Shown: positions 1 through 9,321, numbered from the stretch's first letter. The stretch is DNA of 64,000 nucleotides from Pseudomonas sp. St316 (GCF_018325905.1 NZ_AP021901.1:1488001-1552000); one strand, 5' to 3'. The notes: generated from the sequence alone by a model not told the origin. Numbers and translations are program-made.

Positions 1-2696
1 TAGATGTTCATGCTCGACCAGCCGAGGAACAGCGGAATCAAGGCGCCGCAAATCGACAGCGGCACCGTCACCAGGATCACCAACGGGTCCCGGAAACTTT
101 CGAACTGCGCGGCCAACACCAGGAAGATGATTGCCAGGGCGAGGGCAAAGGTCACCCACAACGCACTGCCTTCCTGTACAAATTGGCGCGAAGCCCCAGC
201 GTAATCGAAGGCGAACCCCACCGGGGCTTCCTCCCGGGCGATCTGCCGGACGGTCTCGATCGCCTCACCCATGCTCACGACGGGAAAGCCCGAGATGGTC
301 ACCGCATTGAGCTGCTGGAACTGGTTGAGTTGCCGTGGTCGCGCCCGGTCGCTGACCTTGATCAGGGTCGATAGCGGCAGCGATTCACCCTTGGCATTTT
401 TCACGTAGTAGTTGTTCAACCAGTCCGGGTTATCCCGGAAGGGGCGTTCGACCTGGGCAATGACTTTGTAGCTGCGTCCCTCGAGGGTGAAGCGGTTGAT
501 CTCTGATTCGCCCAACAGCGTCGCCAGGGTACCGCCCAGATCTTGCATGGAAACGCCCATCTGGGCGGCCTTGGCGCGATCGATATCCACCACGACTTCT
601 GGCTTGTCGAACGCCAGGTCAATGTCCATGAAGGCGAACTTGCCGGATTCCAATGCGCGCTTTTTGACCCGATCGGCAATCTCCAGCAGCGTCGCGTACT
701 CCTTTGGCGAGTTGATGACGAACGCGAACGGCAAGCCTTCGCCGGTACCCGGCAGCGAGGGCAGGTTGAAGCCGAAGATCTGCAAGCCAGGCACGCTTTC
801 CAGCTTGGCCTGGACCTCTGGCAGGATTTCCATCTGGGTGCGGCTGCGTTCGTTCCAGGGCTTGAGCAGAAAACCGCCGATGCCCGATTGTACGCCGTTG
901 TAGCCGTTGATCTGGAACGAGGAGTAGTACTCCGGAAACTCCTTGAAGATGGTAATGAAGTGATCGGTATAGCTGTTCAGGTAGTCGAGGTTGGTTGTCT
1001 GCGGGGCGTTGGCCATCATGAAGATGATGCCCTGGTCTTCGTCGGGGGCCAGTTCGGACTTGGTGAACATGATCAGCACCGGGATCAGCAGCAGGACGAT
1101 CACCGCGAACACCAGTACCACCGGCCGGGTGTTGAGCGTGCCGTGAAGCATGCGCTGGTAACGGCTCTTCAAACGTTCGAAAACCATGTCCAGCCGGTGG
1201 GCCAGCCCCGAGGGGTTTTCGTCGTGGCGCAGGAGCATGGCGCACATCATCGGTGACAGGGTCAGGGCGACGATCCCGGAGATCACCACCGCCCCGGCCA
1301 GGGTCAATGCAAACTCCTTGAACAAAGCGCCCGTCAGGCCCTGGAGCAGGCCGATCGGTGCATACACCGCTGCCAGGGTGATGGTCATCGAGACCACCGG
1401 CATGGCGATTTCCCGGGCACCTTCTATTGCGGCGTCGAATGGGGTCTTGCCTTGCTCGATGTGCCGGTGAATGTTCTCCACCACCACGATGGCGTCGTCC
1501 ACCACCAGACCGATGGCGAGCACCATGGCCAGCAGTGTGAGGAGGTTCATCGAGTAGCCCATCAACTGCATGAAGAACATCACGCCGATCATCGACAGTG
1601 GGATGGTCACCACCGGGATGAGTACCGAACGCAGGGCACCGAGGAACAGGAACACCACGACGATGACGATCAGTACCGCCTCGAACAGGGTTTTCACCAC
1701 TTCGTCGATGGAGGCCTGGATGAACAGGGTGGCGTCGTAGGCAATTTCGGCCTTGAGGTTGGTCGGAAGCTGGGCCTCCATGTCCGGCATGATCTTGCGT
1801 ACTTCCTTGATCACATCCAGCGGGTTCGCACCGGGCGTGGCCTTGATCCCGATGTACACCGAGGGCGTGCCACCAAAGGAGCTGATGGTGTCGTAGTTCT
1901 CGGCGCCCATTTCCACGCGGGCCACGTCCCGCAGCAACACACGGCTGTCGCCGTCGGTCTTGAGCGGGATCGCGCCAAAGGCCTCGGCGGACTTGAGCTC
2001 GGTATTGGCGTTGATGCTGGTGACGACATACTCGCCTTTCAATTCACCGGCCGCGGAGAGGAAGTTGTGCTGGCGCACGGCATTGGTCACGTCGGCGGCA
2101 GTCAGGCCGAAACCGGCGAGCTTGACCGGGTCCAGCCACAGGCGCATGGCAAAGACCTGGTTGCCGAGGATCTCCGCCTCAGCCATGCCTGGCAGGGTCG
2201 CCAGTTTGGGCTGGATCACCCGGGACAGGTAGTCGGTGATCTGCGGGTTGTTCAGTTCCTTGCTGAAGAAACTGATGTACATCAGTGCCGAGGCATCGGC
2301 GGCCTCGCGGCTCAGGACGGGGTCCTCGGCGTCCTGGGGCAGTTGGTTCTTGACCTCGTTGGCCTTGGCCAGCAGTTCGGTAAAGAGCCGATCGCTGTTG
2401 GAACCGATGCGGGCATAGACCGAGATCACCGAGAAATTCTGGCGGCTGACCGAGGTCATGTAGTCGATGCCCTCGGCACTGGCCAGGCTCTGCTGCATCG
2501 GCTGGGTGATGTAGCCCTGGATGGTCTCGGCGTTGGCCCCGGGGTAGGCGGTGGTCACCGTGATCAGGGCGTTTTCCATTTGTGGATACTGGCGCAGGGG
2601 CAACTTGCTCCAGGCCTGGAAACCCAGCAGCACGATCAACAGGCTGACCACGGTGGCGAGCACCGGACGGCGAATGAATGGATCGGTAAAAGCCAT
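1..2696 (-). CDS. RND multidrug efflux permease, HAE1 family (3' end outside window)
   Basis: Inner-membrane proton-driven drug efflux pump of the AcrB/MexB type. The start is the ATG at 2696 (MAFTDPFIRRPVLATVVSLL), and about 898 codons are visible before the window edge. Family signs are the N-terminal F-I-R-R-P-V segment with the first membrane helix, the long periplasmic porter region, and the helix-4 segment G-L-V-V-D-D-A-I-V-V-V-E-N with its paired aspartates. It starts 13 bases after the stop of the membrane fusion gene, so the two form an operon. No outer-membrane channel gene is adjacent, so the pair probably recruits one encoded elsewhere, as MexJK does. Family is certain; substrate is unknown. 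Confidence 0.93.
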   Translation of the reverse strand, partial: MAFTDPFIRRPVLATVVSLLIVLLGFQAWSKLPLRQYPQMENALITVTTAYPGANAETIQGYITQPMQQSLASAEGIDYMTSVSRQNFSVISVYARIGSNSDRLFTELLAKANEVKNQLPQDAEDPVLSREAADASALMYISFFSKELNNPQITDYLSRVIQPKLATLPGMAEAEILGNQVFAMRLWLDPVKLAGFGLTAADVTNAVRQHNFLSAAGELKGEYVVTSINANTELKSAEAFGAIPLKTDGDSRVLLRDVARVEMGAENYDTISSFGGTPSVYIGIKATPGANPLDVIKEVRKIMPDMEAQLPTNLKAEIAYDATLFIQASIDEVVKTLFEAVLIVIVVVFLFLGALRSVLIPVVTIPLSMIGVMFFMQLMGYSMNLLTLLAMVLAIGLVVDDAIVVVENIHRHIEQGKTPFDAAIEGAREIAMPVVSMTITLAAVYAPIGLLQGLTGALFKEFALTLAGAVVISGIVALTLSPMMCAMLLRHDENPSGLAHRLDMVFERLKSRYQRMLHGTLNTRPVVLVFAVIVLLLIPVLIMFTKSELAPDEDQGIIFMMANAPQTTNLDYLNSYTDHFITIFKEFPEYYSSFQINGYNGVQSGIGGFLLKPWNERSRTQMEILPEVQAKLESVPGLQIFGFNLPSLPGTGEGLPFAFVINSPKEYATLLEIADRVKKRALESGKFAFMDIDLAFDKPEVVVDIDRAKAAQMGVSMQDLGGTLATLLGESEINRFTLEGRSYKVIAQVERPFRDNPDWLNNYYVKNAKGESLPLSTLIKVSDRARPRQLNQFQQLNAVTISGFPVVSMGEAIETVRQIAREEAPVGFAFDYAGASRQFVQEGSALWVTFALALAIIFLVLAAQFESFRDPLVILVTVPLSICGALIPLFLGWSSMNI

Positions 2697-2709
2697 GAGG
2701 GTTCCTTGA

Positions 2710-3858
2710 TCAGTCCGCGCGCGGCGGGCTGTTCTGTTCGGTCAGGGTCTTGTCGTCGCTGATGGCGATCGGCGTACCGTTGTCGAGTTTGATCTGGCCG
2801 GCGATCACGACTTGTTCGCCGCTCTGCACGCCTTTGGAAACCAGTACTTTCCCGTCGCGTCGCTCGCCGGTTTCAACGAAACGCCGTTCGGCGATCAGGA
2901 CCGGCTGGCCCTTGTCGTCCTTCTCGACAGTGCCGTCGGCGGCTTTCTTTTGGCTCACCACGTACATGGAGTTGCCGTAGAGGGTGTAGGTCACGGCGCT
3001 TTCCGGCACGACGATTCCGGCGGCCACGTCCGGCAGGATCACCTGCAGGTTGGCGAACATGCCGGGCAGCAACTTGCCGTTGGGGTTGGCCAAGGTGGCA
3101 CGCACCAGCACGTTGCGGGTGCTGTCCTCGACCTTGGGGTTGATCGCGCTGATGGTGCCGACGAAGGTCTGCTCGGGATAGGCCGAGACACTGACGTTGA
3201 CCGACTGGGCAACGGCGAGCCTGGGCACGGTTTGCTCAGGGACGTAGAAGTCCACGTAAAGACTGCTGAGGTCCTGCAGGGTGGCGATCACCGTGCCGCT
3301 GGCCAGGTAGTCGCCAACGTCCACCTGGCGAATGCCGATGGTGCCGCTGAACGGGGCCAGAATCTGTTTTTTGGCCAGCGAAGCCTTGAGCTGGTTGACC
3401 GTGGCCTGGTTCTTCTTCAGTTGTGCCGAGAGCCGGTCGAATTCGCCCTTGGAGATCGCCTGGCTGCCCACCAGTTGTCGGCCGCGACCGAAATCCAGTT
3501 GCGCCAGGCCAAGGTCGGCCTCGGCGGTTTCCAGCAGGGCGCTTTCGACTTCACTGTCCAGTTGCAGGAGCGGTTGGCCGGCCTTGACCTTCTGCCCGGA
3601 CTGGAATTGCACCTTCTGCACGGTCCCGGCGATTTCCAGGCTCAGGTCCACGCCTTGCAGCGCCTTGAGGCTGCCAACGGTGGGCAGGCGAGCTTGCCAG
3701 GGTTGCTGGGCGGCCGTGGCCACGGCCACGCTGACCGGCGGTTTGGGTGCAGAAAACATCTGGATCTGCTGGTAGACGGAGAAGGCCTTGTAGCCGGCGA
3801 GCAACAGCACCACCAGCAGGACAACACCCAACATGATCAGCATGCGGCGACGCAGCAT
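2710..3858 (-). CDS. RND efflux periplasmic adaptor (membrane fusion protein)
   Basis: Periplasmic adaptor that links the RND permease to an outer-membrane channel; 382 aa. It has an N-terminal membrane anchor (residues about 8-28), a lipoyl/barrel-sandwich half (around V-Q-F-Q-S-G-Q-K-V-K-A-G-Q-P-L), a coiled-coil hairpin (about 110-165), the second lipoyl half (I-L-A-P-F-S-G-T-I-G), and beta-barrel and membrane-proximal domains. No lipobox cysteine is seen. It is the first gene of a two-gene operon with the permease. No regulator gene is adjacent, so control is not visible here. Confidence 0.93.
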   Translation of the reverse strand: MLRRRMLIMLGVVLLVVLLLAGYKAFSVYQQIQMFSAPKPPVSVAVATAAQQPWQARLPTVGSLKALQGVDLSLEIAGTVQKVQFQSGQKVKAGQPLLQLDSEVESALLETAEADLGLAQLDFGRGRQLVGSQAISKGEFDRLSAQLKKNQATVNQLKASLAKKQILAPFSGTIGIRQVDVGDYLASGTVIATLQDLSSLYVDFYVPEQTVPRLAVAQSVNVSVSAYPEQTFVGTISAINPKVEDSTRNVLVRATLANPNGKLLPGMFANLQVILPDVAAGIVVPESAVTYTLYGNSMYVVSQKKAADGTVEKDDKGQPVLIAERRFVETGERRDGKVLVSKGVQSGEQVVIAGQIKLDNGTPIAISDDKTLTEQNSPPRAD

Positions 3859-3969
3859 GTTCCACTTCCTTGGAAAAGAGCTGAGAGAAAATACAGATAG
3901 GCGGGCACATTACTCTGAGTGTGCGGGGTATTCCAGATGCTGGCAGGCGGGTGGTGCGTGGGATTTTTC

Positions 3970-4010
3970 CGAAAAATCAGGGAGCTCGGCGCCGATGGGC
4001 TTCGCTCCCT
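3970..4010 (-). terminator. Rho-independent terminator of the imelysin operon
   Basis: On the minus strand, just after the DUF1513 stop, GGGAGC (4009-4004) pairs with GCTCCC (3985-3980) and is followed by a run of T (3976-3972). It separates this operon from the RND operon that follows on the same strand. Confidence 0.6.
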
Positions 4011-4013
4011 GGC

Positions 4014-5111
4014 TCAGGCCAGATGCAAATGGTTGTCCCAGAGCCCCGCCGGCAGATCCAGTGGTTTTGCAACCAGTTGTGTCTGCCTGCAATCGTAATA
4101 GCGGCAACGCCCTTGGCCCGACGTCACGACAAAACCGTCGGCCACTGCGCCCACGCCGGCACAGTCCGGCAGTGGCGCATCCAGGCGTACTTCGCCACTG
4201 TCCAGGTCCCAGATGAAGAAGCGATTGCCACGAGGGGCGGTCAGGGCCACCAGGCGCAGGTCGCTGTGCACGGCGACGCTGGCAGTGTAGTGCCCCATGG
4301 CCTGCAATTGCTCTTCAGGCACCGGGAACGCCTGGAACGGTTGGCCCGGCCGCTTGATCGCCAGCAGTTCCGACGATTCGTGGGCAGCGCCCATGAACTG
4401 CTGGCCGGAGACGATGGTGCCGTCGCTGGCAATGCCCAGGTGGCGCACGCTGTTCATCGACTGGGCGAGGGTTTCCTTGCTCAGCAGGGTGCCGTCGCGT
4501 TGCATCAGCACCAGGCTCGGTTCCATGGCGTCGAGGTTCATTTCGACCCGGCTTTCGGCCTCGGTGCGAATGCCGCCATTGGCGACCACCAGCGTTTCGC
4601 CATCGGGCATCCATGACACCTGGTGCGGACCGATGCCATGGGTGGACATCTCGCCGCTGTGCACCAGCCGCTCGCCTTCGAAACGGTACACGCCCAACAG
4701 GCCGCGTCCCGGGTCGGTGGTGTCGTTCTCGGTGGCATACAGCCATTCGCCGCTTTTGTGGATCACCGCGTGGCCATAGAAATGCCGGTTCGGCAACGAG
4801 GTGATGGTTTGCAGCAGCGTCCCGTCGCGCAGGTCGATCAGGTAGCTTTCGGTACCTGGACGACGGGCGACGAACAGCGCAATCGGTTGTGTCGGATGAT
4901 TGATGATGTCATGGCAACGCTGGCCGACCTGGGTGGCGAACACCCGGGTGCCGTCCAGTCGATAGCCGACGGCGTAGTGCTTGCCGTCGCCATCGTCCCG
5001 TGCCGAAAGTAGTAGCGGACTCTTGTCCTTTTGCTTGAACAGCGTCCAGCCGCCCAAGGTAACGGCGCCGAGCAGCAAGCTGCCCAGTGCCAGGACCTGA
5101 CGTCGAAACAT
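4014..5111 (-). CDS. DUF1513 beta-propeller-like exported protein
   Basis: 365 aa; predicted periplasmic protein of the DUF1513 family, found with imelysin genes in pseudomonads (PA4373 type). The N-terminus M-F-R-R-Q-V-L-A-L-G followed by a hydrophobic stretch resembles a Tat signal. The body has repeated WD40-like blades, for example W-M-P-D-G-E-T-L-V-V-A-N-G-G and F-F-I-W-D-L-D-S-G-E-V. It starts 2 bases after the imelysin stop, so translation is probably coupled. The biochemical role is unknown; a part in periplasmic iron handling is inferred from its neighbours only. Confidence 0.85.
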   Translation of the reverse strand: MFRRQVLALGSLLLGAVTLGGWTLFKQKDKSPLLLSARDDGDGKHYAVGYRLDGTRVFATQVGQRCHDIINHPTQPIALFVARRPGTESYLIDLRDGTLLQTITSLPNRHFYGHAVIHKSGEWLYATENDTTDPGRGLLGVYRFEGERLVHSGEMSTHGIGPHQVSWMPDGETLVVANGGIRTEAESRVEMNLDAMEPSLVLMQRDGTLLSKETLAQSMNSVRHLGIASDGTIVSGQQFMGAAHESSELLAIKRPGQPFQAFPVPEEQLQAMGHYTASVAVHSDLRLVALTAPRGNRFFIWDLDSGEVRLDAPLPDCAGVGAVADGFVVTSGQGRCRYYDCRQTQLVAKPLDLPAGLWDNHLHLA

Positions 5112-5113
5112 GA

Positions 5114-6178
5114 TCAGTCACCGTCGTTGGCATTGAAGCCCAGTTGAATGCCCAGCGCCTTGGCCAGTTCGCCTTCGTGCAGGCGATGGACGACGTTGAG
5201 GCTGTCATACAAATCGTTGAGTTGCTGGCGCCCGGCATCATCGTTGAGCATTTCGGTCAGCGAACGCTGGCTGCTGGCGAACAACTTCAAGGAGGCATCG
5301 TAGGCGGCATCGATCTTGTCGGCCAGTGGCTTCTGGTCGCTTGGCAACAGGCCACGCAGGCCCTTGTTGTCCACGCCTGCCCAGACGGTCCTGGCCGCGC
5401 TCAGGCTGGCCTCCAGACCTTGCAGCGACGACTGGCTGCGCCAGGCATCGGCCTGGAACGGTTGGGGTACGCCTTTGCTCTGGCGGCCCATCGGCGTGCC
5501 GAGTTTTTTCTTCAGCGTGTCCAAGGCAGTGACCTGCACACGCAGCAGATCGGCGATGGCCTCGTGGGAGTCGGCGTAGCGCTGGTTGGGGAACTTGCTC
5601 ATCTGGGCGAGCATGCCGTCGTTGGTGTTCCAGCGCGACAGGATCTCCTCGGCCAGTTGTTTCTGGCGTTCGCCGATGGCGGTGAGCAGCGGGCAGTACT
5701 TGGCTTTTTGCGCGCTATCGGCCATGTCGATCTTGGCGTCGAACAGCAGGTATTCATAGGCCGAGAGGCCCTGGACCACGACGCTGGACTTGGCCAGGCC
5801 GGCGGCGTCGATCTGTGGCTCGCTGTTGACCAATTGCTCGACCTGGCGGCCCACCAGGTTTTTCTTGTCCGGCCAGAACTGCACCTGCCAGGCGCGGTTG
5901 CCCTCGGCCAGCGGCCCGATCAGCAGCGGTTGCAGCTCGGCCCAGGCTTTTTGCGCCTTGAGGAAATCGGCACGGGCAGTTTCCAGGTTTTCCTTGCCTT
6001 GGCAGAACGCCAGGGCGCTGGTCGCCAGTTGCCGGTCGGCATCGACCCAGCGGCTGTAGGTCGGCAGGATCACTTGCTTGGCGATGGCGGCCGAGGTAAC
6101 GGCTTGCGGATCCTGGGGCGAGCAGGCACCAAGGGCGATGGCGGCAAGGCTGGTGAACAACAGCTTGGGACGGAACAT
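5114..6178 (-). CDS. Imelysin-family (M75-like) periplasmic protein with altered motif
   Basis: 354 aa, close to PA4372-type imelysin proteins. The signal peptide ends in a lipobox-like A-L-G-A-C-S at about residue 19, so it is probably a lipoprotein. Imelysin proteins carry G-x-H-x-x-E. The equivalent here reads G-L-S-A-Y-E-Y-L-L-F, with serine in place of histidine, so peptidase or metal binding at that site is doubtful. It is the middle gene of a three-gene operon between the di-haem protein (28 bases upstream) and the DUF1513 protein. A role in iron uptake is known for related EfeO/imelysin systems and is inferred here. Confidence 0.85.
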   Translation of the reverse strand: MFRPKLLFTSLAAIALGACSPQDPQAVTSAAIAKQVILPTYSRWVDADRQLATSALAFCQGKENLETARADFLKAQKAWAELQPLLIGPLAEGNRAWQVQFWPDKKNLVGRQVEQLVNSEPQIDAAGLAKSSVVVQGLSAYEYLLFDAKIDMADSAQKAKYCPLLTAIGERQKQLAEEILSRWNTNDGMLAQMSKFPNQRYADSHEAIADLLRVQVTALDTLKKKLGTPMGRQSKGVPQPFQADAWRSQSSLQGLEASLSAARTVWAGVDNKGLRGLLPSDQKPLADKIDAAYDASLKLFASSQRSLTEMLNDDAGRQQLNDLYDSLNVVHRLHEGELAKALGIQLGFNANDGD

Positions 6179-6206
6179 GTCGTGCTCCCACTTCTGGAAA
6201 AGGCGT

Positions 6207-7634
6207 TTAAAGGGAATTCAGGAAGGCCAGCAGCGCAGTGCGCTGCTCGGCATTGAACGATAAAACCTGGCGCTGCGCCGCTTGTGCTTCGCCGCCATGC
6301 CACAGCACGGCTTCGAGCAGGTTGCGGGCGCGACCGTCATGCAGGAACTGAGTGTGGCCGTTAACGGTTTCGGTCAGGCCGATACCCCACAGTGGCGGGG
6401 TTCGCCAGTCACGGCCGCTGGCCTTGAATTCGCTGCGGTTGTCCGCCAGGCCTTCGCCCATGTCGTGCAACAGCAGGTCGGTATAAGGGCGGATGACCTG
6501 GTTTGCCAGCTCCGGTTCGGCAGCCTTGGCCGAGGTGGTGTATTTCGGTGTGTGGCAAGACTGGCAACCGGCCTGGAAGAACAGGCTCTTGCCCGCCAGC
6601 ACCTGGGGTGAATTCACCTCGCGACGCGCCGGTACGGCCAGGTTGCGGCTATAGAACAGCACCAGTCGCAGAATATTGTCGCTGACTTCCGGCTCGCCGT
6701 CCGGGCCGTTGCCGCTGGGCGCGCGCTGGCAGTCGACTTGCGTCTCGGTGCAATCGTCGAAAGGCCGCAGGCTGGTGGTCAGGCCCATGTCCCCGGAGAA
6801 GGCGTGGACGTTCTGTTGGTTGAGATTGGGCTGCCCGGCCTTCCACCCGAACCGTCCCAGGACGGTTTTTTGCTGGGCATCGTCCCAGACCTGGTTGGGA
6901 CGCCCGGCGATGCCGTTTTTCTCCCGGGCCTGGGTCTTGGCGTTATCCAGGATAGCTTCGTCGGGGATGGCCTCGAGCAGTCCCAGGCCGATCATCGGCG
7001 GGGCGATGCGGGCGGAAAAACGCGTGTCCGGGTGCATCGGTCCGTAGGCCAGTTGGGTGATCTGCAGGTTCGGCTTGCGCAGGTCCACGACGGTGCCGTC
7101 CGTGAAACGCACCGGGACCGGTGTGTAGTCGACTCGCACCTTGCCTTCGGGGGCGACGCCGGGCACGGACATGTCCTGCAACTGCCCGCCGTAAACCGGT
7201 TCCGGCACGACGCCCAATTGTTCGATGACCTTGGCGTAAGGCGGCGCGTCGGGGATCGACAGGCGCACCAGCATCGATACTGCGGTGGCCGCGTCCGGCG
7301 CGGGCGGGTGGCCGCGACCGTCCTTGATGTGGCAGTTCTGGCAGGCGTTGGTGTTGAACAAGGGCCCGAGGCCGTCGCGGGCGGTGGTGGTCGAGGGCGC
7401 GATCACCCAGGGGCTGCGAAAGAAACTGTTGCCGACGCTGAAATCCACACGCCGCGAGGGCGGCAGGTTGGCCGAGGGCAGGGAAAAGGCGTTCTGATCC
7501 GTCTTGCGTACCGTCGCGGCGCCACCGGAACGGGCTTCACCCGGTTCGGCCTGGGTAAAACGCGGGGCATCATCGCAGGCGCTCAGGCCCAGGGCCATGA
7601 ACAGCGCACATAAACGAAGAGGCAACGACGGCAT
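6207..7634 (-). CDS. Di-haem cytochrome c-type oxidoreductase (COG3488 family)
   Basis: 475 aa exported lipoprotein; the signal peptide ends in the lipobox L-S-A-C at residues 17-20. Two haem-binding motifs are present: C-Q-N-C-H at about 102 and C-Q-S-C-H at about 360. The length and the D-G-R-G-H-P-P segment fit the di-haem 'thiol oxidoreductase' family that accompanies imelysin genes. It is first in the operon. In P. aeruginosa the matching operon (PA4370-PA4373) begins with another imelysin, icmP, which is not upstream here. The electron-transfer partner is unknown. Confidence 0.88.
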   Translation of the reverse strand: MPSLPLRLCALFMALGLSACDDAPRFTQAEPGEARSGGAATVRKTDQNAFSLPSANLPPSRRVDFSVGNSFFRSPWVIAPSTTTARDGLGPLFNTNACQNCHIKDGRGHPPAPDAATAVSMLVRLSIPDAPPYAKVIEQLGVVPEPVYGGQLQDMSVPGVAPEGKVRVDYTPVPVRFTDGTVVDLRKPNLQITQLAYGPMHPDTRFSARIAPPMIGLGLLEAIPDEAILDNAKTQAREKNGIAGRPNQVWDDAQQKTVLGRFGWKAGQPNLNQQNVHAFSGDMGLTTSLRPFDDCTETQVDCQRAPSGNGPDGEPEVSDNILRLVLFYSRNLAVPARREVNSPQVLAGKSLFFQAGCQSCHTPKYTTSAKAAEPELANQVIRPYTDLLLHDMGEGLADNRSEFKASGRDWRTPPLWGIGLTETVNGHTQFLHDGRARNLLEAVLWHGGEAQAAQRQVLSFNAEQRTALLAFLNSL

Positions 7635-7692
7635 CGGGCATCCTGGAAGATGAGTGAAAACGCGGGCGCAAAGTCTAACAGGGCGGGGCAGT

Positions 7693-7713
7693 TTGAATAA
7701 GAGGAATTATCGT
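7693..7713 (-). promoter_or_regulatory. Possible weak Fur-like site upstream of the di-haem/imelysin operon
   Basis: The minus strand reads CGATAATTCCTCTTATTC about 60-80 bases upstream of the start at 7634. It has the GATAAT half of a Fur box but only about half of the 19-base consensus overall. Iron control is expected for this operon type, so it is listed at low confidence. Confidence 0.25.
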
Positions 7714-7800
7714 TTGGTTGGTCGCAGAGCCGCTTTGATGTGAGAGAGGAAAGTCCTGCTCACTCAAGGATCCGCCATGACGAGGGAAGTTATACCGCTA

Positions 7801-7887
7801 TGTGGGAGCAAGGCTTGCCCGCGATGAAGGCGATGCGGTCTATCAGAAGTTGAGGCGCCTGTTTCGCGAGCAAGCTTTGCTCCCACA
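7801..7887. repeat. REP-type inverted repeat pair
   Basis: Two facing copies of the TGTGGGAGCAAGCTTGC-type element flank about 40 bases. It sits between the convergent-side end of the histidine kinase and the upstream end of the di-haem operon, and fills most of that 280-base gap. Confidence 0.85.
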
Positions 7888-7914
7888 GTGGTGACTGGCT
7901 TTTCATCTGAGGGG

Positions 7915-9255
7915 TTATGGCTGGACGACAGCCCCCGGTACCAACGGCAACTCCAGCGTCGCGATGAAGCCACCGCCAGGATGATTGCCCAGCACCAGCG
8001 TGCCCCCGTGGCGTTCGGCGGCACGGCGCGCGATGGCCAGGCCCAGGCCATGACCGGCGGCGGTCTGGCCGGGCGCGCGGTAGAACGGCTCGCCCAACTG
8101 TCCCAGGTGTTCGGTCTCCACCCCTGGCCCGTGGTCGCGCACGCTGACCAGAATCCGTTCACCCTGGCGCATCGCGCGCATCTCGATCGATTGCCCGGCC
8201 GGATTGAAGCGTTGGGCGTTGCGCAGCAGGTTGTCCACCGCTCGCTCAATCATGGTCGGCCAGCCCTTGAGGGTCAGGTCCGCCTCGGTTTCGAGCTGCA
8301 CGCTTTGTTCCGGTGAGGCCAGTTGCGCATCTTTTTGCAGGGTGACCAGCAAGCCGTTGAGTTCCACCTCTTCGGCGCCGGCGTTGTCGGCATCGACCCG
8401 GGCCAACACCAGGATTTCGCTGATCAGCGCTTCCAGGCGATCGCATTCGCGGGTCAGGCGCGGCCAGAGTCTTTCACGCTCCTCGGGGCTGGCCCGCTCA
8501 GCCAAGGCCAAGGCAATGCGCAGCCGGGCCAGTGGCGAGCGCAGTTCGTGGGACACGTCGCGCAACAGTTGCCTTTGGCTGGCGATCAAGCTTTGCAGGC
8601 GCGCGCCCATGCGGTTGAAGTCAGTGGCCAGTACGCCGAACTCGTCCCGCCGGTTGGCCAGCTTGGCGAGGCTGTTCTGCTGGTAGGCGGCCTGGCCCAG
8701 GTCATGCACCGCACCGCGCAGGCGACTCAGCGGGCGGGTGATGGACAGCGTCACCAACAGGCTGAACAAGGTCAGCACCACCAGCGCGATCCCCAGGGCA
8801 CTGAGGGGCCAGAGCAGGCTGTCGCGGTGCCAGGCGTCCAGTTCGGGGTGGGGGATGCGGTAGATGAACAAATACGTGTCACCGGTCTTGGCGCTGGTGA
8901 ATTCGTCGGTCAGTCGCCGCCAGGGCAGGCGCCGGTCGTCGTTGTTCTGCCGGGCCTCGAACGCCGCGGCGCGTCGTGGGAAGGTGCCGCGCACCACCGG
9001 GTCGCCGCTTTCGTTGAGCACCTGGACATCAATGTGGTACTGGCGCTTGCGCTGTTGCAGGATCTCCTGCGCGGCGTCCTCACCCTGGCTTTCGTAGGTT
9101 TGCGTCCACTCTTCGGGCAGGGTATTGAGCCCTGGGTGACGACTGAGAATCCAGGCATCCTGGTTCAGCATGTGACCCAGCAGAATCGAGAGTCCTGCAA
9201 CCAGGGCGATGGCCAGCCAGAAACTGGCCAGGATGCGCCAGAACAATGAACGCAC
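7915..9255 (-). CDS. Sensor histidine kinase, CpxA/CpxS-like
   Basis: Inner-membrane sensor kinase, 446 aa from the GTG at 9255, chosen because GAGGA lies 6 bases upstream; a TTG 30 bases further up lacks one. It has TM1 (about 8-28), a periplasmic sensor region (29-150), TM2 (about 152-175), HAMP, then the H-box V-S-H-E-L-R-S-P-L near residue 241, N-box N-L-L-R-N-A, and G-boxes D-H-G-P-G-V and G-H-G-L-G-L-A. It works with the response regulator at 10029-10706; the Spy-like gene lies between them. This layout matches PA3204-PA3206 of P. aeruginosa, an envelope-stress system. Confidence 0.9.
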   Translation of the reverse strand: MRSLFWRILASFWLAIALVAGLSILLGHMLNQDAWILSRHPGLNTLPEEWTQTYESQGEDAAQEILQQRKRQYHIDVQVLNESGDPVVRGTFPRRAAAFEARQNNDDRRLPWRRLTDEFTSAKTGDTYLFIYRIPHPELDAWHRDSLLWPLSALGIALVVLTLFSLLVTLSITRPLSRLRGAVHDLGQAAYQQNSLAKLANRRDEFGVLATDFNRMGARLQSLIASQRQLLRDVSHELRSPLARLRIALALAERASPEERERLWPRLTRECDRLEALISEILVLARVDADNAGAEEVELNGLLVTLQKDAQLASPEQSVQLETEADLTLKGWPTMIERAVDNLLRNAQRFNPAGQSIEMRAMRQGERILVSVRDHGPGVETEHLGQLGEPFYRAPGQTAAGHGLGLAIARRAAERHGGTLVLGNHPGGGFIATLELPLVPGAVVQP

Positions 9256-9267
9256 GGTCAATCCTCG

Positions 9268-9305
9268 AAAACAAAGAAAGCCCAACGGCGACTGGCCGTT
9301 GGGCT
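9268..9305 (-). terminator. Terminator/attenuator between the Spy-like gene and the kinase gene
   Basis: On the minus strand, an 11-bp perfect stem AGCCCAACGGC with a 5-base loop (arms 9305-9295 and 9289-9279) is followed by a T-rich run. It ends only a few bases before the kinase ribosome binding site, so it probably limits read-through from the strongly induced Spy-like gene into the kinase. Confidence 0.75.
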
Positions 9306-9321
9306 GGGGGGCTTCAGTGCA

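Noticed and set aside
1452..2762. 436-aa plus-strand frame over the RND permease
   Set aside because: His/Gln/Gly-rich shadow of a well-conserved efflux permease on the minus strand.
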